Assembly (NCBI RefSeq): GCF_907164915.1 | Contig: NC_061863.1 | Location: 35,747,382 to 35,811,381 of the forward strand | Direction of reading: 5' to 3' | Source: Impatiens glandulifera | Taxonomy: Eukaryota; Streptophyta; Magnoliopsida; Ericales; Balsaminaceae | Length of the DNA: 64,000 bases | Shown: positions 32,754 to 42,586 of the stretch, one piece after another | Layout: the number at the start of each line of letters is the position of its first letter | Position numbering within the stretch: the stretch's first letter is position 1 | Program-made: the position numbers and the translations under genes | The notes under the pieces: model-generated | The model's database searches: none | Told to the model about the DNA's origin: nothing | What the model saw: only the letters and a program-made list of their open reading frames with translations

Positions 32754-32761
32754 GCGCCAAA
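32754..32761 (-). promoter_or_regulatory. E2F-like site upstream of E1 ORFc
   Basis: The minus strand reads TTTGGCGC, matching the plant E2F consensus TTTSSCGC, centred on the palindrome GGCGCC. It is about 50 bp upstream of the TATA box. The M2 third gene has TTTGGCGC in the equivalent place. Confidence 0.55.
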
Positions 32762-32806
32762 AGCATCAATCGACGGTTCATCTTCAAACCGCTCGGAACC
32801 GCCATG

Positions 32807-32813
32807 TATATAA
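32807..32813 (+). promoter_or_regulatory. TATA box of E1 ORFc
   Basis: TATATAAG, about 115 nt upstream of the ATG at 32928, followed by a CT-rich leader (CTTTCTCTCTCTAC). Confidence 0.75.
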
Positions 32814-32927
32814 GTTCACAACCTCTCACTCAACTCTTGTGCTTTCTCTCTCTACAAATTTCCAGATCCTCAAAGCTTTCCTCTCTCCGATCTTCATCGT
32901 TCTTCATATCTTCTTCTCAAAATCATC

Positions 32928-35809
32928 ATGGATCTAAGCAAAGCTCCCTTTCAATGAATGTTACAAGTGGATTTCGCAGATATTGATGAACATGCCGATG
33001 ATAAAAACAAGGCTGTTCTTCAACTTCTAAGAGATTCTGGGCTGGAAAAGTTTCTGTTTGGCCCGTTCATCATCTATCCGGCGGCGGTGACGGAGTTCCT
33101 GGCGACGACGACACTCTCGAAGCGGAAGGTCTTAGCCACCGTCAACGGGAAAGCCATTCTAATAACCGAGGAGCTCTTTGTTGAAGTTCTCGGTCTGCCC
33201 AACATAGGTCTGGACCTGAAGATTGATCTAACCGATGCAGAATCAAATGCTGCCCGGTTGGTGGTCTCTTTCTCAGGACAAGATCTGGTGATCCATTCTA
33301 GCCGGAGGAACAAGCTAAAACCGGAATACAGATGGCTGCTGACTGTCATCGCCCGCTCAATCCAAGGAAGAGGAGGAAATTTTGACAACCTGACGAAACT
33401 CAAACTCAGAATGCTGTTGGCCATTGTCCGCGGTGACAAGGTGGACTGGGGATACGTCATCTACGAAGAATTTTGCCAGATGGTGATAAAGAAAGATGGC
33501 GGGTGCAGGCCTTTGCAATGCAAATCGTCAAAATCCTTAAGTTCCTTAATGTGGAACTAGGTGAAGGTAAACCGCTTCCAATTTCCACTATTCTTGACTC
33601 AGAGTCGATGATCGAAAAACCGGAGAAGACGATCAAACCCAAGTCCTCAAAAACGAAGTCATCCAAAGGAGCCAGTACCTCGGTTCCGGCTGAAGAAGAA
33701 ACCAGACAGAAGAAACCGGCAAGAAAAGCGGTTGAAACCGAAGCCTCCTCAGAACCGAAGAGGAGAAAGAAGGTAGCTGCGAGGAAGAATTCAAAGAAAC
33801 TGGCGGACTCCGAGAAAACGCTTTCCTCGGACAATCCACCAGAAAGAACCGCAGACGTCTTTCAACCCATTCCCATCAACATCGTCGTTCCTACCCCCGT
33901 TCCATCTCATTCTCCAAGGCAAACCGAATCCTCGGGGAGCCAAGAAAACCAGTCTGTTTCCAAGGAGGAAGCAGAGGTAAGCATTCACTCTGAAACCTCC
34001 AAGTCACCAAGTAAACGAGTTGAAGAGGTATTAGTCAATGTGGGCTTGAATACCTCAGAAGCAATTGATAATGTGGTCCAAGAGATCACAAAGGAAACCG
34101 AAGAAGACGATGTTTCAAGTCGTCGGATGCTAGTTGATCAGGTTGAGATACCTGATCAGACAGAAGCTCAACCGGTCGAAGAGGCAACCAATACATCAGA
34201 GATTACACCTCCGGCTATGGAGGGTAACCTTGAAGAACAGGAACCATCTGGTTCCAAAGGAAGCAAGTCAGCTCCAGAAAACCGATCGGCTCAAGATGGG
34301 CCATCCGTTTCAGCCACAATACCTGAAGGTTCTGTTCAGGTCAACAAAGGCAAAGGGGTTCTTATCGAAGATACAACCGCAACAGGACAAGGTACGCTGC
34401 AAACCGGTCCTCAACCAGAAGCCATAACCGGGGATGAGGTTACCTTTACCGCAGAGGAAGAAGATGAAGTCTTTGAGGAACTTATCAGGGATATGAACAA
34501 GGGTGCCAGTGAAACGATAGCTCCATATATCCTGTGGGTGAAGCTCCGATGTGAAACAAAAATATCCGACATGGCTCCAGGTTTGAACGGGAAGAAATAT
34601 TGGGACAAGCTCATCCGGATGGAAGAGAGGGCCCTTCAGTTAGCTAACACCAACCTCATTCAACCTGCTTTTAGCAAAATAGCAGTAATCCTTGAAAACG
34701 CCCGGTTGCAAGCGGTGGAGAATGCCTTTCAAGAAACTCAAAGAAAGTCGCTATCTCCGATTGAAATGAGAATGGCTGAACGGTTTCTCGCGGTGTGAGA
34801 ACAGCTCGTCCAAAATCTCGCTGGCTTTGATATGCAGTGGAGGAAAAATTGCCAACGCCAACTCAATAATGCCGACCTATATCAAAGTAAGCCATTTTAT
34901 ATGGGCGGTGAGACATCCGGAACAACTGAAAACCTGGAACAAGAATTTTCTCAAACGGCTAAGGCTCCTGAAATCGATCAAGTAAAGCAAGCGGTAATTG
35001 AGAAAATTGATTCATGCCTTGGAAGCTTTAAAACCGCAACTGATGAGAGGATTGCAACGGCTGAAGCTAATTTGTCCAACACGATAAAGTCCATGATAGA
35101 TATGGCCATGCAGACATCAGTAAAAGCCTTGATTGCCGAGTCCGTCCAAACCGCAACCGCTCCATTGTTAGACATGCTGCAGGCAATGGCCATCCAAATC
35201 GGGGAGATGTCCAAAGTTCAAGTCAGCACAACTCAAACGCAAATCGAAACGGATGCTGAAACCGCAAAGAAGTTGCAAGAGGAAGAGATAGAAAGGGAAC
35301 GGTTACAGAAGGAGATTGAAGACAAAGACTACGAGCTTTCCCAACAATGCAACGAGGAAGAACAGGCCAACATCCTGAAACTTCAACCGGTTCAATCGTC
35401 CCACTCAATGGATACAAGGAATAAGAAGAAGCGAAGCGCAGTTAAGAACGTGATGAAGCGGGCAGAACAAAGAACAACTGTACCAGTCGTGTTGAATGCT
35501 CAACCGCTTGATGATGAAGAAGAAGAAGATGCTGAGGAACTTAACCAACGGAAGAGAAGGACAACCGAAGGCTCAACCGCATCTCCAAGCTTCAGACAAA
35601 TTATCGCTCCGCCACCTCCTCCACCAAAATCGGTCTGTACCAATTTTGGGTTCAAGAAAAAGGGTACCGGTCATTCAAGTGTATGGGCAGGAATGCTGAT
35701 TGACGCTGCAAGACGTGACAGGGAGTGGAATGCAAGAGAAGAAGAAAGAAGACAGCGTGAAAAAGAACTGAAAAAAGAACTTCACAAGGGTGGACCACCC
35801 AAGCCTTAA
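32928..35809 (+). pseudogene. E1 ORFc, long T32-like protein with disordered and coiled-coil tail
   Basis: The ATG at 32928 gives MDLSKAPFQ, then TGA at 32955, then a T32-like domain (SGLEKFL, VNGKAILITEELF, LGLPNIGL, LLAIVRGDKVDWGY). Near 33500 the frame shifts from 0 to 2 and the domain end continues as RVQAFAMQIVKILKFLNVEL. A long Lys/Ser/Glu-rich disordered part follows (KPKSSKTKSSKG, EPKRRKKVAARKN). Next is a conserved segment (YWDKLIRMEERALQLAN), a TGA at 34796, and a coiled-coil region (EEEIERERLQKEIEDKDYEL). The C-terminus has PPPPPP, GHSSVWAGML and a charged EEERRQREKELKK helix. The total is about 960 codons. M1, M2 and M3 carry homologues. Function unknown; multivalent binding or assembly is a guess. 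Confidence 0.75.
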
Positions 35810-36140
35810 TATCTTTTCATTTCCTTCAAAACAATTATGTTTAATTATGATTCGGAACTCGGTTATTTTCTCAGTTTCCACATAAATTTTTGGAAAATCA
35901 AACACATGTCTTTGAAACATATTCTTCCAACAGAAAATAATTAAAACGCTGAACAAGTTTTTCAAAACCGGCCACCCATTACGAGTTTTGAATATTTATT
36001 CTAAATAATCAAAAAGGGCGAATTGATAGAAAAATTAAGAAAGTTAATTTTTCCTAAACGACAAGTAAACAAAGTTTTCAAAACCGGCCACTCACTACGA
36101 TTTTTGAATATTTATTCTAAATAATCAAAAAGGGAGAAAT
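35810..36140 (+). other. E1 3' untranslated region with two polypurine tracts
   Basis: It holds a first AATAATCAAAAAGGGCGAAT module followed by TGATAGAAAAATTAAG (36024), then the working tract AAAAAGGGAGAAAT (36127-36140) directly before the 3' LTR. The ACTTT target duplication shows that the second tract defined the LTR start. Confidence 0.85.
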
Positions 36141-37445
36141 TGATAGAAAAATTAAGTAGATTAATTTTAAACCAGCCACACATTACGATTTTTGAATATT
36201 TATTCTAAATAATCAAAAAGGGAGAAATTGATAGAAAAATTAAGTAAGTTAATTTTGGAACCGGCCAGACGAACTAAACAGTTGTTAACTTTTATGTGCA
36301 GGTACAGATCAAGACCGTATGAACCGGTTGGGGTATCAAAACCGGTTGCTGCGATACTTCAAAGAAACCAGTTTCAAGTGATCAAGTTAAAGATCAGAGG
36401 AACCGGTTTTCACTTTCTCAAGAGACCAGTCATCCAAGACAAAAACTTACACACCAGCCGGATCATACTGCACAAGACACAAAAACCGGAAGATTCAAAC
36501 TTCAAAGAGTGACGTACTCTGACGAAAGAAACGTGTCTTGAAAGAATAAAAGAAGATCGGATCAGATCGGAAGCATGCGAGGAAAGCAATGATGCTTTAT
36601 TAATCCGAAGTTGATAACCGGAGGTGCATGCCTAACACGTGTCCAAATCTGAAAACCGGCTACGTCATCCTCTGCTCAGAGCTGCCTGCATGACTGCCAG
36701 GTGTTGAGGAAGGTGAAGCGTGCAAGCAACCTCTCTGCACTAGGCGTTATAACGATCAACCAATCCAGAAGAGAGAGAAGAAAAACGATCGTTGGCTCTT
36801 CTCAGCTATAAAAGGAAGACGAGTCGTCTTCATTTAATGCATCATCAGTTTTGAAAGTTGTACATTACGAATTACGAAAAGCATTAAATTCTAGAGAGAT
36901 AAACTGTTATATTCCAAAACCGGTGTGTCTAAAACCGGAAGCTTTTTTTGTGTTGTTGTGTTGAGTTGTTGTATTACATCAAAGTGTGAGTTTGGTGTAA
37001 CCGGCGAGTAGCGAAGTTGGGCTCGACCGGAGGTATTGTTGTAACTATAACAGTTAGTGGAGATCCTTCTCATAACCTGAGAAGAATGGGTGACGTAGGA
37101 GGGTTTGCTCCGAACATCCATAAACAAATCCTTATCTCATGTTCTTTCCTTTGCTTTTATTACTTAGCCTAACCTCAAACTAATCATACTCCTAAAACCG
37201 GTCACTCATATCCATAAAACCGACTCCTCCTAAAACATCATCTAAAGTCGCATACGTTGCTTCAACCTGAAACAGACATTTCCGCCCTTGAACCCGGTTC
37301 AAGAGTCTGTGACAGTTTGTGCAGTGCTGAGAACGGTTATAGTCTCTAACCGGACTATCACCAAAGTGGTGTGTGTGTTGTAAGCGGCCACCCTTCCCGA
37401 AACCGGAAACACCCCGGTCCTCCAAGGGCGTCCCCGATCCTAACA
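36141..37445 (+). repeat. E1 3' LTR
   Basis: Length is 1305 bp, TGATAG to CCTAACA. It retains the 25 bp (CAGATCAAGACC region) lost from the 5' LTR. It has an internal polypurine tract plus TGATAG at 36229, TATA at 36807-36814 and a hairpin block from 37065. Confidence 0.95.
37065..37127 (+). promoter_or_regulatory. Conserved LTR hairpin block (E1 3' LTR)
   Basis: Stem CTTCTCA/TGAGAAG with loop TAACC. The outer pair is lost by one G-to-A change. It is followed by GGGTGACGTAGGAG. Confidence 0.8.
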
Positions 37446-37500
37446 ACTTTGAACCAGGAAGATTGAAAGGTCTGAAAGTAAAAAACACAACAAGTTGTTT

Positions 37501-37560
37501 ATGGATGTTCGGAGGTGACTCTCCTACGTCACCCCTTCTTCCAACAACCACAAGGATTTC
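37501..37560 (-). promoter_or_regulatory. Conserved LTR hairpin block (M1)
   Basis: The minus strand reads CCTTGTGGTTGTTGG, AAGAAGGGGTGACGTAGGAG, then CTCCGAACATCCATAAA. The stem is reduced to CCTT/AAGG. Confidence 0.75.
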
Positions 37561-38114
37561 ACTAAACTACTTTGAATCAAATACAGCTCACTGAATAGCT
37601 AACTCTTTGTTGAACAAAATACACTCTGTTCAACTTACAATATGATCAATAATATCTCTCAGCTAAACAGTGTTTGATTCTCTCTTGAACTTGAAAGGTT
37701 GTACAATCAGTATGTGCAAGAGCAGATCAGTAAGATTGTAAAAAATGAGTAGAGTAACCGGTGATTCGGCCATTGTCCTTGAGCATCTATTTGAAGGAGA
37801 AGGACACCAACGGTCGAATCTTCTTCTTGGACACGTGGCACGCGCCCATAGAATGGTCGCCTAAAGGACAAAGTACAATAGACTTTGTACTTCTGGAACG
37901 TGGCCGTACTGAACGGTAGTGCGCCGAATATCCTTCTACATCTTTTCTGTACTGAACAAGTAGTGGGAGGAAACTTCACGTACGTGGCATTCATTCATTT
38001 GATGAAAATAGTTGGCGTACTTGTCTGCAAGATAAAGTGGAGCAAGAGTAGCGTACAACTAGTTGATCATGGGTAGACGTATGCTAACTTCAAACGGATG
38101 CTGAAGAGAGGCAT

Positions 38115-38810
38115 TACACGTGCTCCATTAGACTGCCAAGTCTAAGGGAGTTAGACGCCAACGTCTAACAACGAGTTCCATTAGACTTCCATGTCTAATG
38201 GAGTTAGACTGCCATGTCTAATGGAGTTAGACTGCCATGTCTAACTTCACTTCCCATTATACTACCACGTCTAATGGAGTTAGACTGCAACGTCTAACTT
38301 CATATCACTCCAGACTAATTTGAAGGAGTTAGACGCCAACGTCTAACTACGTGTCTGTTAGACTGACACGTCTAACTATGTATCTGTTAGACTATCACGT
38401 CTAACTACGTATCTGTTAGATTGACACGTCTAACTATGTATCTGTTGGACTAACACATCTAACTATGTATCTTTTAGACTGGGACGTCTAACTACTATCT
38501 GTTAGACTAGCACGTCTAACTACGTATCTGTTAGACTAGCACGTCTAACTACGTATCTGTTAGACTAGCACGTCTAACTACGTATCTGTTAAACTAGCAC
38601 GTCTAACTATGTATCTGTTAGACTAGGACGTCTAACTATGTATTTGTTAGATTGGCATGTCTAACTACGTATTTGTTAGACTGGCATGTCTAACTACGTA
38701 TTTGTTAGACTGACATGTCTAACTACGTATCTGTTAGTCTGGCACGTCTAACTACGTATTTGTTAGACTGGCACGTCTAACCACGTAAAGCGTCTAATTA
38801 GCCCTCTTAG
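38115..38810 (-). repeat. TTAGAC palindrome array in M1 LTR
   Basis: The main unit is CGTCTAACTACGTATCTGTT plus AGACTAGCA, about 28-29 bp. It is the reverse complement of the S1 unit, with the TTAGAC/GTCTAA core. S1 and M1 therefore form one LTR subfamily, distinct from S2/C4/M3. About 20 units are visible from 38340 to 38800. Confidence 0.85.
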
Positions 38811-38997
38811 ATCACATCTATGTTAGCCAAATCTGATGCACCTATATAAAAACAATTAGACGACTTAACTTTATATATATCTAAACATCATCAAAACTCA
38901 ATTGATTAATATTTAGCATTTTCTATTAATTAACTCTTTTACTTAATCTTTTCAAACATTTTCTTCTAAGTTAATTAACTCTTAATTTTTCCAAACA

Positions 38998-39019
38998 ATT
39001 TCCCCCTTTTTGATGATTT
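38998..39019 (-). other. M1 polypurine tract
   Basis: The minus strand reads ATCATCAAAAAGGGGGAAAT immediately before the 3' LTR start TGTTTGG. It fixes the M1 orientation. Confidence 0.85.
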
Positions 39020-39257
39020 AAATTAAATGATGAAAATCAGTTGAGTTCATTTCATCCTGAAAATTTTTCTCAAAAATTTCCCTTTTTGATGATGTTAAAA
39101 CCATGTAATCTTAAATAAAGCAGTTGTAAACACCCATCAAATACTTATCAAAATTGTTCACAAAAATATCCCAACATGAAATTTGAACCAAACATAAGTT
39201 TTAAAATCAGTCAATCATAAGTTTTAGAAGGAAAATGAGAGAAGCAAGGAAAAAGAT

Positions 39258-42005
39258 TTATTGTCCTTCCCTTTTCACGTTTGCATCTACATTGTCTTCA
39301 TCAAGAGAATAGCTAGTTAGGAGGTTGTGATACCGAGTGACAGCACTTCAGCCGCCTTCACTTCCACTACCTCTATCGTTTCCACGACCCGAGCATTTCT
39401 TTCGAGGTCCTGGACATTCTTCATTTTGTTCTGCAGCTTTACATTTGGATCGGGTTCCTCTAGCAGCAACTCCTTTGGAAACTCCACCTCTTGAACTGCT
39501 TCCTCTTGTGCCACCTTCCCCCATTTTAACATTATCAATATCAGCATTATGGAGTACCGTAGAGATTCTTTCCTTAGAGGCATTGTCTTCAACCACTTCG
39601 ATAGCTTGAATAGACCTAGCAAAGGAGTCAACATGCTCCATTCTTTATGCTTCGGCTCTACTCATTGATCTGGTTACTTCCACCATTTGAGCTTGAACGA
39701 TATCTATTGAAGATATGAGGGCTTGATGAAGTTATAAAGTGAGCGCCTTTGACTCAGCATGGTGCTCTGTTTGAGTATTAATGACACCTTTCTCAAACTT
39801 GTTGTACTTGGAGTTTGCAATATTGACTTCATATGTGTTTCCATGCATAGTCTTCTCCAATTCTTTCTGAATAGCGAGGAACGAAGACATCTCTTTCTCG
39901 ATAGACACTGAGCCTTTTTTCAAGAGTAACCTTCCTGGATTGCATATCCTCCATATTCATATTGATAGAATTTATTGCATCAAACATAATACGAAGTTTT
40001 GCAACTCCGGAAAATGCCTCTTTAGAAGAATGACCAGCTGAGGACACAGTTTGAGAATGAGCCAGAGCAGTCCGAATAAGACTTATATGCGTGTTCACTT
40101 GTAAAGAACATTCAGGTTCTTTATCCTTGGAACCTTAGATTTGTCTTCTTCATTAATAATATCATCACACACTTGTTGAATTCCTCCTAAGATGTCGTCA
40201 GAATGTAAGGGTAATTCATTGACGTTATCAACAATATGTGCGGCTGTAATGAAGGGAGATAATCGAGGAACGGGAGAGCAAAGAATGAATCATTCTTCCA
40301 AGCGAATACCCTCAGAGGAATCTTCTTTATCATATTGTTCTCTTTCAACAGAGGGAATATTCTCTAAATCAGTCTCCTTCAATGGTTCCCCCTCAACGTT
40401 TGATCTAGGAGATTTATCAGCAATCTTTGCCGATTCTTCTTCTCCCACCGGAAGTTCTTCCAAGATTTCATGAACAATAGAATTAGGAGCCACCTCTGAT
40501 GTCTCCTTCTGTTGAATATTAGATAGAAGGATTTCAACAACAACCTCTTCTTCTTCCAGAATAGTTTCAGCTTGACCCAAGACAAGGGTCTGTTCAGTAG
40601 TCTTAAGGGTCGTTAGATGTGTCTCTTCAAAGGAGACGTTTGCCATTTCAATAAGATGGGAAGCAGCCTGCTCATCTTCTCCTAGACCTGTCTGATCAAC
40701 ATCAAAAACCTCCATAAACTCGTCTTCATCATGAAATAGAGTTAACCCAAATGACTCTATACCGTGAGCCTTTTAGAGAACGGTTGTGCAATAACTATGC
40801 ATAATGAGATCCAACCTCTTCAAAGCATTATTCTCCGTACGAGCATCTTTGTCCAGAGGGTTGAAGTTGGCTTTTATCTTTTCTAACATGGGAAGAAGGA
40901 TATGTCCCATGATGTTTGCAACAACCAGTTCCTTTCGATTGAGGGCTTCAGAAACCGCGTCTTTCATAGCCTATCTTAAAATTCTTTTCTCGTTCCTTAT
41001 TACACTTTTCCATTCATTCACGATCTCCTCTTCTAAAAACATCTCATCGAATTGAGTTTCCATTCTGTAATTCACCCAAGTGTCAAATATGTTGATTTTC
41101 TCAACATCCTTCAGTTCAACCTGTTCCATCACAAGGTTGACTATGCAGCTAGATTCGAATACCTTCTCAAGAGATTCAATAGCAGTCTATTTTCCTTTTC
41201 TAGGAACCTCATCAGGTTTAGGTTTAGGAAAGTACATAGTTTCGCGAATATTGATGTTAGGGGCTCTTTTTGTTGATCTCATAATTTCAAAAGGGGTCTT
41301 AGGCTTCAGAAACACCCTTTCTGGAAGAACGAAAAGAACACCCTTCCCTATAAAATTAGATTGCATTTCAATAATCTTGGCCGCGAGAGGGTCAACAACC
41401 AGTAGAGTAGGACCCTACTCAGATAATACAACAGTAACAACAGACGTTGGAACAATGGTCTTCTCTGTTTCAGAGGGTATAATGCTAGTAGTCTCAACAG
41501 TTGCTGGCATTTCAATAACACTGGCAGCGACAACAGCCGCTGGCACTTCGGGACAGACAGGCGACAGAACTATGTCAATATTTTCAATAGTTGGACCGAC
41601 TGGCTCAACAATTGGCCTGGCATCGTGTTCCATCACAAGAACATCATAAATGGGCATAGAGGCCAAAGGAGAGGAGGATAGTACATTTTTGGTCTTCTTA
41701 GATTCCTTAGACGCACTAGATGCTTTAGACGCCTTGAACGCTCTCGTCTGATCTACAACAGGACCAGATGATTTAGTCAGTTTCTTCAACGGGCTGGGGA
41801 TGGATAGAGAGTTTAAATAAGAACATCGACAATAGGAGGAAGGTTTCTTCTTTCCCTGGAGTCATCCACTCCAGAATATTTCTTCAAGGAGATTTTCTGG
41901 ATGTTCGTACTTGCCGCAGACTCCATTACCAACTTGGTTCGTTTATCCCCCGTAGAAAGCACATAAGCAACTTGTCTTTTAGAACGAGTAACCAAAGGAA
42001 ACTCA
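39258..42005 (-). pseudogene. M1 accessory protein, C-terminal two-thirds, with RGG-like tail
   Basis: Blocks from 41995 downward are VTRSKRQV...STGDKRTK, a Ser/Ala/Lys-rich stretch (KASKASSASKESKKTK), PVGPTIENIDI, LNRKELVVANIMG...KANFNPLDKDA, an acidic part (ETILEEEEVVVEILL), coiled-coil pieces (EMSSFLAIQKELEKT) and a Gly/Arg/Ser-rich tail (TRGSSSRGG, SGRGNDRGSG). VKREGQ and a TAA at 39258 close the gene. Several stops and shifts separate the blocks. The M3 gene aligns along its length. No T32-like domain remains, because the element is cut at about 42.0 kb. An Arg/Gly-rich tail suggests nucleic-acid binding. Confidence 0.7.
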
Positions 42006-42011
42006 AATTTT

Positions 42012-42586
42012 CAGGCTGATCCTAAACTCTCTCACTTTACTACTGCTAAACGTATTCTTAAATACTTAAAGGAAACTCAAAATGTGGGACTGTGGTATCC
42101 GAAGGATTCCAGTTTCAATTTAATTAGTTTCTCAGATGCAGATTATGCAGGGTGCAAAATCGATAGAAAAAGCACAAGTGGAACTTGCCAGTTCCTTGGA
42201 GATCGTCTAATCACATGGTTCAGCAAGACGCAGACGTTAGTCGCCACGTCTACAGCTGAAGCAGAGTATCTTGCAGCTGGAAGTTGTTGTTCTCAAGTTC
42301 TATGGATTCAACAACAGCTCAGAGACTATGGGATTGAGGCTGATGAATCTCCAATTTTCTGCGACAACACAAGTGCTATCACAATTACCTACAATCTAGT
42401 TCTGCATTCTCGGAAAAAGCATATTGAAATCAGGCATCACTTTATCTGAGAACACGTCAATCAGAAGCAGATTTGTCTTGAACATGTTCCTACAGATCAA
42501 CAAACTGCAGACATCTTCACGAAACCCTACCGGAAGCTAAGTTTTCTCACATTAGAAACATGTTAGGTCTTGTTGATCTTGATTGA
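42012..42586 (+). pseudogene. C4 RNase H, 3' end of a copia pol
   Basis: It starts abruptly in FQADPKLSHFTTAKRILKYL and runs through SFSDADYAGCKID, SGTCQFLGDRL, TSTAEAEYLAAG, FCDNTSAITI and HIEIRHHFI. There is a TGA at 42447 (Arg in relatives) and a 1-bp loss near 42528 (TKPLPEAKF reads TKPYRKLSF). The end is LGLVDLD and a stop at 42584. Everything upstream of this point in C4 is missing. Confidence 0.9.

Larger units (their letters stand above)
23380..37445 (+). mobile_element. Complete copia element E1 (Sirevirus-like), 14.1 kb
   Basis: LTRs 23380-24659 and 36141-37445 share the same ends (TGATAG...CCTAACA). The element is bounded by a perfect 5-bp duplication ACTTT (23375-23379, 37446-37450). 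The interior holds PBS, gag, pol, three tandem T32-like accessory genes and a polypurine tract. Aligned by eye, the first 560 bp of the two LTRs differ at about 20 sites, and the 5' LTR lacks 25 bp near 23540. This is a fairly young insertion by plant standards. Gag and pol carry a few stops and at least one frameshift, so it is not autonomous now. Confidence 0.95.
23206..38997 (-). mobile_element. M1 3' LTR (minus strand), split by E1
   Basis: The left edge TGATAGGATC is the complement of the GATCCTATCA end of S2. The right edge CCAAACA abuts the complement of a polypurine tract (ATTTCCCCCTTTTTGATG). E1 plus its 5-bp duplication occupies 23380-37450. Without it the LTR is about 1.72 kb. The flank GTATT (23201-23205) should be one copy of the M1 target duplication; the partner is lost. 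The array at 38115-38810 and the hairpin at 37501-37560 mark it as TTAGAC family. Confidence 0.85.

Noticed and set aside
33457..33834. Minus ORF across ORFc of E1
   Set aside because: Shadow of the Lys/Ser-rich part of ORFc on the plus strand.
30494..35809. Envelope-like genes of a retrovirus
   Set aside because: No signal peptide, transmembrane segment or furin-like site in ORFa, ORFb or ORFc. Composition fits soluble proteins.
41080..41649. 189-codon plus ORF across the M1 accessory gene
   Set aside because: Shadow of the minus-strand low-complexity gene, which has a homologue in M3. The plus reading has none here.
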